In this document: piece after piece, positions 33,524 through 42,753 of the stretch
How positions within the stretch are numbered: position 1 is the first letter of the stretch
Layout: every line of letters starts with the position of its first letter
Assembly: GCF_900095265.1 (NCBI RefSeq)
Contig: NZ_LT607651.1
Coordinates: forward strand, 1-63,708
Direction: 5' to 3'
Source: Janthinobacterium sp. UMAB-56
GTDB lineage: Bacteria; Pseudomonadota; Gammaproteobacteria; Burkholderiales; Burkholderiaceae_D
DNA length: 63,708 bases
Translations under genes and position numbers: made by a program
Notes under the pieces: model-generated
Databases searched by the model: none
Told to the model about the DNA's origin: nothing
The model's input: the letters and a program-made list of their open reading frames with translations, nothing else

Positions 33524-33760
33524 CTGGCGTCCGGATGGCTCGGGGCCATGCCGGACGAAAGATGGGCGAAGGGGCCATGTGGGCCGTTCGCTGCGCTGAT
33601 TTCTCCTATCGGTGTCGCGCCTTGAGCGCGTCTATTACGAGTGGAGAAGCATGTGGTGTACTGCGGTGTGACGTGTGTTGCCGGTGTTGCTGTTGCTGCG
33701 TGATCGATACTCTATTCTAGGGGCGTTTTTTTCAGCATCGGGCATATTGCAAAAAAAAAT

Positions 33761-34303
33761 TTAGTGACCGAGGCGGCGCATGGCACGTGCGCCGTGCGAA
33801 TGGAAAATGCCTTCCAGTTCACTGACCATGTCCTTGATGCGTTCGAGCTCGAAGCCGCCCGAGCAGCTGATGGCCGCTTCGCCGGCGCCACGACAAGCCT
33901 GGCAGACGACAGGCGCACCGGCCTGCATGGCAGCGACGACGCCCGTGCCGTGGCAGACCTTGCATTTGCTGTCGAGCCAATGCGCGAGCGACGCTTCAGC
34001 CACGCGGCGGTACAAGGTATTGGCGGCCTGCGCATCCCAGGCCGTCTGCGTCTTGACCCAGCGACGCGCACGGCCCTTTTGCGTCACGGCCGCCGTCCAG
34101 GCGCGCAGCAGCTGCGCCAGATTGCCCGCATTGCCTTCGAACAGGCGGGTGACGGTGCCGTCCGCATACTTGACGCGACACAGCAAGGCGCCCATGTCGC
34201 CGGCCAGCGCGGCTGCCGCAATGACATCCAGATCGTGGTGGACGGCATCGTCGCGCAGGTTCTGCGATGACAGCGATGCGATGAATTTTTCTGCAAACCC
34301 CAT
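33761..34303 (-). CDS. zinc-finger regulator, candidate antiterminator
   Basis: A 180-residue protein whose C-terminal half has CKVCHGTG and, 13 residues later, CQACRGAG plus a further Cys, a DnaJ-like CxxCxGxG zinc-binding arrangement. Some lambdoid Q-type late antiterminators carry similar zinc motifs. The N-terminal half is helical (RAWTAAVTQKGRARRWVKTQ). It lies just before tandem terminators that guard the tail operon, the place of Q in lambdoid phages. The ribosome-binding site GAGGAGAAATC before ATG is strong. Antitermination is an inference from context and the zinc motif. Confidence 0.55.
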   Translation of the reverse strand: MGFAEKFIASLSSQNLRDDAVHHDLDVIAAAALAGDMGALLCRVKYADGTVTRLFEGNAGNLAQLLRAWTAAVTQKGRARRWVKTQTAWDAQAANTLYRRVAEASLAHWLDSKCKVCHGTGVVAAMQAGAPVVCQACRGAGEAAISCSGGFELERIKDMVSELEGIFHSHGARAMRRLGH

Positions 34304-34321
34304 GATTTCTCCTCGTTGAAA

Positions 34322-34738
34322 CTAATCTTTATTCTGTACCGGGCCAAACAGGGCCGCCACCAGCGGATCGCGGCTGGCCGTGCCGCGTGGCCAGCTGGCC
34401 GTGCGGCGCACCTGGGGCGGCAGTTCGGCCCAGCCATCGACATCGTCATCCTGTTCGCCCAGCGCGTACAGGGCGGGCCGCTGCCGTCCTGGCTCCGTGC
34501 AATGGCGCTGCGCCAGGTGGATCTGTCCCATACCGCACATGTGGCGCAGATAGCGGCTCATGGTGCCCGCATCGAGTCCCAGCAAGGCGGACAATTGCGC
34601 CGCGCTGGCCTGGCCCTGCTCGCGTACGTACTGCGCGATGCGGGCGATATGCAGCTGCGATTTCTTGCTGCGCCCCTGTAACTGGCGTCCCTGCCTTGGC
34701 ACCGCCCTGCTTTCAACCAACTGACTGCTGTTCAACAT
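34322..34738 (-). CDS. winged-helix DNA-binding protein, first gene of the tail operon
   Basis: A 138-residue protein with a central helix-turn-helix: IARIAQYVREQGQASAAQLS, then ALLGLDAGTMSRYLRHMCGM. ATG at 34738 has a good GGGAGG site; a longer TTG form from 34816 would start inside the operator and is unlikely. It is divergent from the S24 repressor and could be a Cro-like or activator protein. It ends 18 bp before the zinc-finger gene. Confidence 0.65.
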   Translation of the reverse strand: MLNSSQLVESRAVPRQGRQLQGRSKKSQLHIARIAQYVREQGQASAAQLSALLGLDAGTMSRYLRHMCGMGQIHLAQRHCTEPGRQRPALYALGEQDDDVDGWAELPPQVRRTASWPRGTASRDPLVAALFGPVQNKD

Positions 34739-34806
34739 CTGCCTGACCTCCCGTGGTGTCGCCAACCGCCAAACGCTGTAGTACGTTTGCGACAGGCAAC
34801 GAGTGG

Positions 34807-34835
34807 ACTTTATCAATCGCTAATGTTAAAGTCAA
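34807..34835 (-). promoter_or_regulatory. promoter of the tailocin operon
   Basis: On the minus strand TTGACT (34835-34830) and TAAAGT (34812-34807) are separated by 17 bases. Operator 1 (34809-34824) covers the spacer and -10, so bound repressor would block it directly. Confidence 0.65.
34809..34824. promoter_or_regulatory. repressor operator 1
   Basis: TTTATC-AATC-GCTAAT, an imperfect palindrome of the same type as operators 2 and 3, lying on the leftward tail-operon promoter. Confidence 0.6.
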
Positions 34836-34844
34836 GCATTTGGT

Positions 34845-34864
34845 AATTTATCAAACGATAAATT
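34845..34864. promoter_or_regulatory. repressor operator 2
   Basis: AATTTATC-AAAC-GATAAATT, a perfect 8-bp inverted repeat 24 bp before the repressor start codon. It is well placed for autoregulation. Confidence 0.7.
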
Positions 34865-34887
34865 TCAGGTTTAATGTGGAGATGAAT

Positions 34888-35601
34888 ATGTATCAATACA
34901 GACGCGACCGCCTGCTGGCCCTGATCCGCGAGCATTACGACAACACGCGCAAGAAAATTTCCGACGTCAGCGGCTGGAGCGAGGCACGCATCTCGCAAAT
35001 CCTCTCGCCCACCTACCGCGAGGGACGCGCCTTCAGCGAGAAAATCGCGCGCAAGCTGGAAGCGGACCTGCAGCTCGACAGCATGTACTTCGACCAGGGC
35101 GCGGCGCCAGACCAGGCGACGCTGGCAGCCCGTGCGCTGGGCGAAGTGCAGCCAGTGGTGGTGGTCGATGGCGAGGATGAACGTTTCTACCCGATCCGCA
35201 AGGTGAAACTGCGCCTGTCGGCAGGCATCACGGGCTTTGCCATCGAACCGGAAACGCACGATGGCAGCACCATCAGCGTGCCGCGTAGCTGGGTCGATCG
35301 CAATGGCTTCCACCCTGAAAAACTGGTGGCTATCAAGGTCAAGGGCGAGAGCATGGAGCCGGCCCTATACGAGGACGACGTGGTGATCATCAATACGGCC
35401 GACAACCGGCCGGCCGACGGCATTGTGTTTGCCATCAATTACGAAGGCGAACCGGTGGTCAAGCGCATGGCGCGCGATATCGGCGAATGGTGGCTGACGT
35501 CGGACAACCCGGACCAGCGCAAATACCATCGCAAGTTATGCCGTGGCAATGAATGCCTGATCGTGGGCAGGGTCGTGCGCAAGGAAAGCGACCGCATTTG
35601 A
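34888..35601 (+). CDS. S24-family autocleaving repressor of the tailocin cluster
   Basis: A 237-residue protein with an N-terminal DNA-binding region (KISDVSGWSEARISQILSPT) and a LexA/CI-like S24 peptidase domain. The catalytic Ser155 lies in KGESMEPALYEDD and the Lys192 in EPVVKRM; the likely Ala112-Gly113 cleavage bond is in RLSAGITG. RecA-stimulated self-cleavage after DNA damage would release the divergent tail operon. The start at 34888 has GGAG six bases upstream; ATG at 34882 is an alternative. It is convergent with prpE, 45 bp from its stop. Confidence 0.88.
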   Translation: MYQYRRDRLLALIREHYDNTRKKISDVSGWSEARISQILSPTYREGRAFSEKIARKLEADLQLDSMYFDQGAAPDQATLAARALGEVQPVVVVDGEDERFYPIRKVKLRLSAGITGFAIEPETHDGSTISVPRSWVDRNGFHPEKLVAIKVKGESMEPALYEDDVVIINTADNRPADGIVFAINYEGEPVVKRMARDIGEWWLTSDNPDQRKYHRKLCRGNECLIVGRVVRKESDRI

Positions 35602-35609
35602 AGGCGAAG

Positions 35610-35625
35610 TTTACCGATTGATAAA
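35610..35625. promoter_or_regulatory. repressor operator 3, downstream of repressor gene
   Basis: TTTACCGATTGATAAA is the reverse complement of TTTATC-AATC-GGTAAA, the same motif as operators 1 and 2. It is embedded in a longer inverted repeat (AAGTTTA ... TAAACTT, 35608-35628). It lies 3' of the repressor, about 780 bp from the other sites, where DNA looping is possible. Confidence 0.5.
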
Positions 35626-35645
35626 CTTGCCCCACCTCATGGTGC

Positions 35646-37532
35646 TTACGCCAGTGCTGCCTGGATCTGCTGCAGCGCGGCCGGGTCGTCCATCGACGTC
35701 AGGTCGCCCGGGCTGCGTCCTTCGCAAATGGCCTGGATCGAACGGCGCAACAGTTTGCCCGAACGCGTCTTCGGCAGCTGTGTCACGAACAGCACGCGCG
35801 CGGGCCGCGCCACGGCGCCCAACTGGCGGTCGACCACGGCCATCACTTCGCGTTCCAGCAGTGCTTTAGCGTCAACGCTGTCGAACCCCTGAGGGTTCTT
35901 CAGGATCACGAAAGCCATCGCCACCTGGCCTTTGAGCTTGTCTTCCACACCCACCACGGCCACTTCCGACACGTTGGGATGGCTGGTGATGCTTTCCTCG
36001 ATTTCGCGCGTGCCCAGGCGGTGGCCGGCCACGTTGATCACATCGTCCGTGCGGCCCAGAATGAAGTAATAGCCGTCCGCATCGCGCAGGCCCCAATCGA
36101 AGGTGGAATACACTTGCCGGCCGCTGAAGGTGGACCAATAGGTGTCGACAAAGCGCTCGTCGTCGCCGTACACGGTCTGCATGCAGCCCGGCGGCAGCGG
36201 GCCTTCCAGCACCAGCACGCCCTTCTCGTTGGCGCCGCATTCTTCGCCGGTCGCCTCATTGAGCAGCTTGACCTGGTAGCCGTACATGGCCAGGCCCGGG
36301 CTGCCCAGGCGCGTCGGCGTATCGGCCAAGCCTTTTGCCACCGACAAGATCGGCCAACCCGTCTCCGTCTGCCAGTAGTTGTCGATGATGTCCACTTTGA
36401 GTTCATCGGCGATCCATTGCGAAGTGGTTTCATCGAGCGGCTCGCCCGCCAGATACAGCGCCTTCAGGGAAGACAGGTCGTGCTTGCGCATCAGTTCCAC
36501 CGGGTGCTTGCGTAGCACGCGGATCGCCGTTGGCGCCGAAAACATGCGCGTGACCTTGTATTTTTCAACGATGCTCCACCAGATGCCCGCATCGGGACAA
36601 ATCGGCAAGCCCTCGTACAGGATGGTGGCCATGCCGGCGATCAGCGGGCCATACACGATGTAGGAATGGCCCACCACCCAGCCGATATCCGAGGTGGCGA
36701 AAAAGGTTTCGCCGGGCTTGCCGCAGAAGTTGTACTGCATCGACGACGCCAGCGCCACCGCGTAACCGCCCACGTCGCGCTGCACGCCTTTCGGTTTGCC
36801 CGTCGTGCCTGAGGTGTACAGCACATACGACGGCTCGTTCGATTCGAGCCAGGTGACGGGCACCTGGGCATCCAGGTGCTGCTCGCGCAGGGTCGCGTAA
36901 TCGACGTCGCGGCCGGGCGTCAATGCCATCGGCACGAGATGGCGATCGACCAGCAGCACCTGCTGCGGCTTGTGCGCGGCAATGCAAATGGCTTCATCGA
37001 GCAGCGGCTTGTAGGCAATCGCCTTGCCATTGCGCGACCCGGCATCGGCGGAGAACACCAGTTTGGGCTGCGCATCGTCGATACGGCTGGCCAGACTGTT
37101 GGCGGCAAAGCCGCCGAACACCACCGAATGCACGGCGCCGATGCGCGCGCAAGCGAGCATGGCGAACGCCGCTTCGGCGATCATCGGCATGTAGATCAAT
37201 ACGCGATCTCCCTTGACGACGCCCAGTGATAGCAGAATGGCGGCGCAGCGTTCCACTTCGCGCTGCAGCTCGCGAAAGCTGTAGGTGCGCTCGGTGTTGG
37301 TTTCGGTGGAAATGGCGATCAGCGCGGCCGCATCGCCCTGGCTGCCGACCCAGCGGTCAACGGCGTTGTGGCACAAATTGGTGGTGCCGCCGACGAACCA
37401 TTTGGCGAACGGCGGTCGGGAGTAATCGAGCACTTGCGAGAACGGGGTGTGCCACTCGATCTTGTCCGCTTCTGCGCGCCAAAAAGCGTCAGGCGTGTCG
37501 ATCGAGCGTTGATGAAATGCTGCGAAATTCAT
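35646..37532 (-). CDS. prpE: propionyl-CoA synthetase
   Basis: A 628-residue acyl-CoA synthetase that activates propionate to propionyl-CoA with ATP and CoA. YTSGTTGKPKGVQRDVGG is the AMP-binding loop; DNYWQTETGWP and the C-terminal GRTDDVINVAGHRLGTREIE and KTRSGKLLRR are the remaining conserved blocks, with the acylatable Lys in the last. Length and N-terminus (AFHQRSIDTPDAFW) match PrpE rather than Acs. It is the last gene of the prp operon, 113 bp after prpF, and its 3' end forms the border of the tailocin cluster. Confidence 0.93.
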   Translation of the reverse strand: MNFAAFHQRSIDTPDAFWRAEADKIEWHTPFSQVLDYSRPPFAKWFVGGTTNLCHNAVDRWVGSQGDAAALIAISTETNTERTYSFRELQREVERCAAILLSLGVVKGDRVLIYMPMIAEAAFAMLACARIGAVHSVVFGGFAANSLASRIDDAQPKLVFSADAGSRNGKAIAYKPLLDEAICIAAHKPQQVLLVDRHLVPMALTPGRDVDYATLREQHLDAQVPVTWLESNEPSYVLYTSGTTGKPKGVQRDVGGYAVALASSMQYNFCGKPGETFFATSDIGWVVGHSYIVYGPLIAGMATILYEGLPICPDAGIWWSIVEKYKVTRMFSAPTAIRVLRKHPVELMRKHDLSSLKALYLAGEPLDETTSQWIADELKVDIIDNYWQTETGWPILSVAKGLADTPTRLGSPGLAMYGYQVKLLNEATGEECGANEKGVLVLEGPLPPGCMQTVYGDDERFVDTYWSTFSGRQVYSTFDWGLRDADGYYFILGRTDDVINVAGHRLGTREIEESITSHPNVSEVAVVGVEDKLKGQVAMAFVILKNPQGFDSVDAKALLEREVMAVVDRQLGAVARPARVLFVTQLPKTRSGKLLRRSIQAICEGRSPGDLTSMDDPAALQQIQAALA

Positions 37533-37645
37533 GTCTCCTCCGGTATGCGAGCAATCTGTATCGGGCCTGGGCGAACTGCCCTGGCTACCACTTTATGTGT
37601 GCCACCTGCGTGCCATCTGCCTACCGTCTGCCTGCGTATTTCTTC

Positions 37646-38845
37646 CTAAAACGCGTCGCCGGGAATGCGTACGGCGCCTTCCATCAGCACGCGCGCGCTG
37701 CGGCTCATGATGGCCTTGGTGACGCTCCATGCGCCATCGGCCAGCACTGCTTCCGCACCCACCATCAGGGTGCCGGACGGGTGACCGAAGCGCACCGACG
37801 TACGGGGACCGCCGCCGGCCGCCAGATTGACCAGAGTGCCCGGAATGGCTGCTGCCGTACCGATGGCGACAGCCGCCGTGCCCATCATGGCGTGGTGCAG
37901 CTTGCCCATGGACATGGCGCGCACCAGCAAGTCGATATCGGCCGCTGCCACCTTTTTCCCGCTGGACGAGACATAGCCGGCTGGCTTGGCGACAAAGGCC
38001 ACCTTCGGCGTGTGCTGGCGCTTCGCCGCTTCATCCAGGTGGGAAATCAAGCCCATGCGCAGCGCGCCATGCGCGCGGATGCTTTCGAAACGGGCCAGCG
38101 CGGCAGGGTCGCCATTGATCGCGTCCTGCAATTCCGTGCCCGTGTAGCCGATCGCGTCCGCGTCGACAAAAATCGTCGGGATGCCGGCATTGATCATCGT
38201 GACCTTCAACATTCCGATGCCGGGCACGTCGAGGTCATCGACCAGGTTTCCAGTAGGGAACATCGCAGAGTTTGTAGCGTCGCTGCCCTCTTCCTCCGCA
38301 GCCGGATCGAGGAATTCCAGTTTCACTTCGGCTGCGGGAATGGTCACGCCATCGAGCTCGAAGTCGCCCGTTTCCTGCACGTCGCCATGTGCCATGGGCA
38401 CGTGGGCGATGATGGTTTTGCCGATATTGGCTTGCCAGATGCGTACCGTGGCGATGCCGTTTGCAGGCACGCGGGCGGCGTCCACCATCCCGCTGGCAAT
38501 GGCGAACGAGCCGACGGCGGCCGACAGGTTGCCGCAATTGCCGCTCCAGTCGACAAAAGGCTTGTCGATGGAGACCTGGCCGAACAGATAGTCGACGTCG
38601 TGCTCCGGCCTGGCGCTTTTCGCCAGGATCACCGTCTTGCTGGTGCTGGACGTGGCGCCGCCCATGCCGTCGATCTGCTTGCCATACGGGTCGGGGCTGC
38701 CGATCACGCGCAGCAGGAGCGCATCGCGCGCCGCGCCAGGCACTTGCGCGCTGGCGGGCAAATCCTGCAGGCGGAAGAACACGCCCTTGCTGGTGCCGCC
38801 ACGCATATAGGTGGCGGGGATTTTAATTTGGGGTACGTGGGTCAT
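37646..38845 (-). CDS. prpF: 2-methylaconitate cis-trans isomerase
   Basis: A 399-residue PrpF protein. PATYMRGGTSKGVFF near the N-terminus, DGMGGATSSTSKTVIL and WSGNCGNLSAAVGSFAI with its catalytic Cys are the family signatures. It isomerises the trans-2-methylaconitate made by AcnD, which is why prpF accompanies acnD in operons lacking prpD. It lies about 60 bp after acnD. Confidence 0.93.
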   Translation of the reverse strand: MTHVPQIKIPATYMRGGTSKGVFFRLQDLPASAQVPGAARDALLLRVIGSPDPYGKQIDGMGGATSSTSKTVILAKSARPEHDVDYLFGQVSIDKPFVDWSGNCGNLSAAVGSFAIASGMVDAARVPANGIATVRIWQANIGKTIIAHVPMAHGDVQETGDFELDGVTIPAAEVKLEFLDPAAEEEGSDATNSAMFPTGNLVDDLDVPGIGMLKVTMINAGIPTIFVDADAIGYTGTELQDAINGDPAALARFESIRAHGALRMGLISHLDEAAKRQHTPKVAFVAKPAGYVSSSGKKVAAADIDLLVRAMSMGKLHHAMMGTAAVAIGTAAAIPGTLVNLAAGGGPRTSVRFGHPSGTLMVGAEAVLADGAWSVTKAIMSRSARVLMEGAVRIPGDAF

Positions 38846-38905
38846 GTGGTTTCCTGAAAAACCGGGCAGCGCGCGCCTGCGCGCACCCGGTGAATGACGA
38901 ACGGC

Positions 38906-41524
38906 TTACGCCGCCTTGGACGACTCGAGGAAATCTTGAGCGAAGCGTTGCAGAACGCCGCCCGCCTCGTAAATAGACACCTCTTCCGCCGTGTCGAGGC
39001 GACAGGTGACAGGCACTTCGAGCGTTTCGCCGTTCTTGCGGTGGATGAGCAAAGTCAGGGTGGAGCGCGGGGTGCGCTCGCCGACGACGTCGTAGGTTTC
39101 GCTGCCGTCCAGGCCCAGGGTCTTGCGGTTCACGCCTGGTAAAAACTCCAGCGGCAAGACGCCCATGCCCACCAGGTTGGTGCGGTGGATGCGCTCGAAG
39201 CCTTCGGCCACGATGGCTTCCACGCCGGCCAGACGCACGCCCTTGGCGGCCCAGTCGCGCGAGGAACCCTGTCCATAGTCGGCGCCGGCGATGATGATCA
39301 GGGGCTGCTTGCGCTCCATGTACACCTCGATGGCTTCCCACATGCGCGAAATCGTGCCTTCCGGCTCGATGCGCGTGAGCGAACCTGCCTTCACCTTGCC
39401 ATCTTCGATCACCATCTCGTTTTTCAGGGTCGGGTTGGCAAACGTGGCGCGCTGCGCCGTCAAATGGTCGCCCCTATGCGTGGCGTAGGAATTGAAGTCT
39501 TCCTCGGGCAAGCCCATCTTCGCCAGATATTCGCCGGCCGCGCTATCGAGCATGATGGCGTTCGATGGCGACAAATGGTCGGTGGTGATGTTGTCGCCCA
39601 GGACGGCCAGCGGACGCATGCCTTTCAAGGGGCGTGCGCCGGCCAGCGCGCCTTCCCAGTACGGTGGCCGGCGGATGTACGTCGTCTGCGGGCGCCAGTC
39701 GTACAGGGGACTGACCTTGATGCCGTCGTCCGCCTGCGCGGCGAACATCGGAATGTACACCTTGCGGAACTGCTCCGGCTTGACGCTGGAGGCAACGATG
39801 GCGTCGATTTCCTCGTCGGACGGCCAGATATCCTTGAGCAGGATTGGCTTGCCGTCCGGGGCGATGCCCAGCACATCCTTTTCGATGTCGAAGCGGATGG
39901 TGCCGGCGATCGCGTACGCCACCACCAGCGGCGGCGAGGCAAGGAAAGCCTGTTTCGCGTATGGGTGGATGCGGCCGTCGAAGTTGCGGTTGCCTGACAA
40001 AACGGCCGTGGCGTACAGGTCGCGCGACACCACTTCGTCCTGGATCACCGGGTCGAGCGCGCCCGACATGCCATTGCACGAGGTGCAGGCAAACGCCACC
40101 ACGCCAAAGCCCAACTGTTCCAGTTCAGGCAGCAGGCCCGCTTCCTGCAGATACAGTTCCACGGTTTTCGAGCCGGGCGCCAGCGAGGACTTGACCCACG
40201 GCTTGCGCGCCAAGCCGAGGCGATTCGCATTGCGCGCGATCAGGCCGGCGGCGATCATATTGCGCGGATTGTTGGTGTTGGTGCAGCTGGTGATGGCGGC
40301 GATGATGACGGCGCCGTCCGGCATCTTGCCCGGCTCGTTTTCCACCACGCCAGAGATCCCGCGCGCGGCCAATTCGGAGGTCGGCACACGGTTGTGCGGA
40401 TTCGATGGCCCGGCGATATTGCGCACGACGGACGACAGGTCGAAGCTCAAGACGCGCTCGTATTGCGCGTCGACCAGGCTGTCTGCCCACAAGCCAGTCT
40501 CTTTTGCGTACAGCTCCACCAGTTTCACCAATTCGTCGTCGCGGCCCGTCAGTTTCAAATACTTGATGGTTTGCGCGTCGATGTAGAACATGGCGGCCGT
40601 GGCACCGAATTCCGGCGCCATATTGGAAATCGTGGCGCGGTCGCCCAGCGTCAGGTGCGATGCACCCTCGCCAAAGAATTCCAGGTAGGACGAGACCACC
40701 TTCTGCTTGCGCAGAAATTCCGTCAGCGCCAGCACGGTATCGGTGGCCGTGATGCCCGGCTGCGGCTTGCCCGTCAGCTTGACGCCGATGATGTCGGGCA
40801 GGCGCATCCACGAGGCGCGGCCCAGCATCACGCTTTCCGCTTCCAGGCCGCCCACGCCGATGGCGATCACGCCCAGCGCGTCGACCATGGGCGTATGCGA
40901 ATCCGTGCCCACCAGGGTGTCGGGATAGGCCACGCCATCCTGCACCTGGATCACGGGCGACATGCGCTCGAGGTTGATCTGGTGCAGGATGCCGTTGCCC
41001 GGCGGGATCACGTCGACGTTTTTAAACGCCTTTTTGGTCCAGTCGATGAAGTCGAAACGGTCTTCGTTACGGCGATCTTCGATGGCGCGGTTCTTGGCGA
41101 AGGCATCGGGATCGAAACCACCGCATTCGACGGCCAGCGAATGGTCGACCACCAACTGCGTGGGCACCACCGGGTTGACCAGCGCGGGGTCGCCACCCTG
41201 TGCCGCGATGGCGTCGCGCAAGCCGGCCAGGTCGACCAGGGCCGTCTGGCCCAGGATGTCATGGCAGACGACGCGGGCGGGAAACCACGGGAAATCGAGG
41301 TCGCGGCGGCGTTCGATGAACTGGCTCAGCGAAGCGTTCAGAGTGGCAGGGTCGCAGCGGCGCACGAGGTTTTCGGCCAGCACGCGCGAGGTGTAGGGCA
41401 AGGTGGCGTAGGCGCCTGGCTCGATTGCATCGACGGCGGCACGCGTGTCGAAATAGTCTAGCTGGGTGCCCGGCAAGGGCTTGCGGTGCAAGGTGTTCAT
41501 CGGGGTAGTCATCGCTGCGCTCAT
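38906..41524 (-). CDS. acnD: Fe/S-dependent 2-methylisocitrate dehydratase
   Basis: An 872-residue aconitase-family enzyme. ITSCTNTNNPRNM and FACTSCNGMSG supply the three cluster-binding cysteines; DSHTPMVDALGVIAIGVGG and GADYGQGSSRDWAAKG are aconitase active-site blocks. Its place between prpC and prpF identifies it as AcnD, which dehydrates 2-methylcitrate in place of PrpD, rather than housekeeping AcnA. The start overlaps the prpC stop as TAATG, supporting ATG 41524. Confidence 0.93.
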   Translation of the reverse strand: MSAAMTTPMNTLHRKPLPGTQLDYFDTRAAVDAIEPGAYATLPYTSRVLAENLVRRCDPATLNASLSQFIERRRDLDFPWFPARVVCHDILGQTALVDLAGLRDAIAAQGGDPALVNPVVPTQLVVDHSLAVECGGFDPDAFAKNRAIEDRRNEDRFDFIDWTKKAFKNVDVIPPGNGILHQINLERMSPVIQVQDGVAYPDTLVGTDSHTPMVDALGVIAIGVGGLEAESVMLGRASWMRLPDIIGVKLTGKPQPGITATDTVLALTEFLRKQKVVSSYLEFFGEGASHLTLGDRATISNMAPEFGATAAMFYIDAQTIKYLKLTGRDDELVKLVELYAKETGLWADSLVDAQYERVLSFDLSSVVRNIAGPSNPHNRVPTSELAARGISGVVENEPGKMPDGAVIIAAITSCTNTNNPRNMIAAGLIARNANRLGLARKPWVKSSLAPGSKTVELYLQEAGLLPELEQLGFGVVAFACTSCNGMSGALDPVIQDEVVSRDLYATAVLSGNRNFDGRIHPYAKQAFLASPPLVVAYAIAGTIRFDIEKDVLGIAPDGKPILLKDIWPSDEEIDAIVASSVKPEQFRKVYIPMFAAQADDGIKVSPLYDWRPQTTYIRRPPYWEGALAGARPLKGMRPLAVLGDNITTDHLSPSNAIMLDSAAGEYLAKMGLPEEDFNSYATHRGDHLTAQRATFANPTLKNEMVIEDGKVKAGSLTRIEPEGTISRMWEAIEVYMERKQPLIIIAGADYGQGSSRDWAAKGVRLAGVEAIVAEGFERIHRTNLVGMGVLPLEFLPGVNRKTLGLDGSETYDVVGERTPRSTLTLLIHRKNGETLEVPVTCRLDTAEEVSIYEAGGVLQRFAQDFLESSKAA

Positions 41525-42678
41525 TATTTGCGGTCCTTGATCGGCACGAATTCCAGGTCTTCCGGGCCCACGTAATTGGCGCTCGGGCGGATGATCTTGT
41601 TGTCGATGCGCTGCTCGATGATGTGGGCGGCCCAGCCCGAGGTGCGCGAAATGACGAACAGCGGCGTAAACATCGCCGTCGGCACGCCCATCATGTGGTA
41701 CGACACAGCCGAAAACCAGTCCAGGTTAGGGAACATGTTCTTGATTTCCCACATCACCGATTCCAGGCGCTCGGCAATGTCGAACATCTTGGTGGAACCG
41801 GCTTCCTGCGACAGCGAACGCGCCACTTCCTTGATGACTTTATTGCGCGGGTCCGAAATCGTGTAGACGGGATGACCGAAGCCGATCACCACTTCCTTGT
41901 TGGCCACGCGCTCGCGGATATCGGCTTCCGCTTCGTCGGCATTGTCGTAGCGCTTCTGGATGTCCAGCGCCACTTCGTTGGCGCCGCCGTGTTTCGGGCC
42001 GCGCAGCGCGCCGATGGCGCCCGTGATGGCCGAATGGATGTCCGATCCCGTGCCGGCGATGACGCGGCTGGTGAAGGTCGACGCGTTGAATTCGTGTTCC
42101 GCATACAGGATCAGCGAGGTGTGCATGGCTTTTTCCCACGACGCCGACGGTTTTTCACCGTGCAGCAGGTGCAGGAAGTGGCCGCCGATCGAGTCGTCGT
42201 CCGTTTCCACTTCGATGCGCTTGCCGTTATGGCTGTAGTGGTACCAGTACAGCAGCATGGAGCCGAACGACGCCATCAGGCGGTCGGCGATGTCGCGCGC
42301 GCCCGGCGCGTTATGGTCGTCTTTTTCCGGCAAGGTGCAGCCCAGCACGGACACGCCGGTACGCATCACGTCCATCGGGTGGGCGGCGGCCGGCAGCGCT
42401 TCCAGCGCCAGCTTGACGGCCGACGGCAAGCCGCGCAGGGATTTCAACTTGGCCTTGTAGCCTTTCAATTCAGCGGACGTCGGCAGCTTGCCGTGCACCA
42501 GCAGGTAAGCGATTTCCTCGAATTCGCAGCTGTCGGCCACGTCCAGGATGTCATAGCCGCGGTAGTGCAAATCGTTGCCGGTCTTGCCGACCGAGCACAG
42601 CGCGGTATTACCGGCAGTGACGCCGGACAGGGCGACGGATTTTTTAGGCTTGAAAGTGGCGGCTTGCGGTGCGGTCAT
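41524..42678 (-). CDS. prpC: 2-methylcitrate synthase
   Basis: A 384-residue citrate-synthase-family protein that condenses propionyl-CoA with oxaloacetate. [36 protein letters not shown] and [15 protein letters not shown] carry family-conserved residues including the active-site histidines. ATG at 42678 is chosen for GGAGAATACA just upstream. It is the second gene of the operon, 75 bp after prpB. Confidence 0.93.
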   Translation of the reverse strand: MTAPQAATFKPKKSVALSGVTAGNTALCSVGKTGNDLHYRGYDILDVADSCEFEEIAYLLVHGKLPTSAELKGYKAKLKSLRGLPSAVKLALEALPAAAHPMDVMRTGVSVLGCTLPEKDDHNAPGARDIADRLMASFGSMLLYWYHYSHNGKRIEVETDDDSIGGHFLHLLHGEKPSASWEKAMHTSLILYAEHEFNASTFTSRVIAGTGSDIHSAITGAIGALRGPKHGGANEVALDIQKRYDNADEAEADIRERVANKEVVIGFGHPVYTISDPRNKVIKEVARSLSQEAGSTKMFDIAERLESVMWEIKNMFPNLDWFSAVSYHMMGVPTAMFTPLFVISRTSGWAAHIIEQRIDNKIIRPSANYVGPEDLEFVPIKDRK

Positions 42679-42753
42679 TGTATTCTCCAGAAGATGATTG
42701 TCAGTCCAGTGCGGCGGGCCTGGGCCTCCCACGGCCCGCTCTTGTATAGGTGA

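Larger units (their letters stand above)
16838..35625. other. F-type (non-contractile) tailocin gene cluster
   Basis: The cluster contains an S24 repressor, two regulators, tail tube, frameshifting tail chaperones, tape measure, tail tip, two fibre cassettes, holin, endolysin and Rz/Rz1. There are no capsid, portal, terminase, head-completion, replication or integrase genes. Genes run without internal wreckage, mostly with ATGA/TAATG overlaps, so the loss of head genes is not recent decay. Both borders are intact host genes (prpE 3' end and the purine permease leader). This is the layout of F-type pyocins rather than of a defective prophage. No recognisable tail terminator (gpU-like) protein was found. 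Confidence 0.75.

Noticed and set aside
34738..34816. TTG start at 34816 for the winged-helix gene
   Set aside because: It lies inside operator 1 and the promoter, whereas ATG at 34738 has a good GGGAGG site.
16838..35601. Interpretation as a contractile (R-type) tailocin
   Set aside because: No sheath, baseplate wedge or gpI/gpJ-type genes are present; the frameshifting chaperones and tip genes fit a non-contractile tail.
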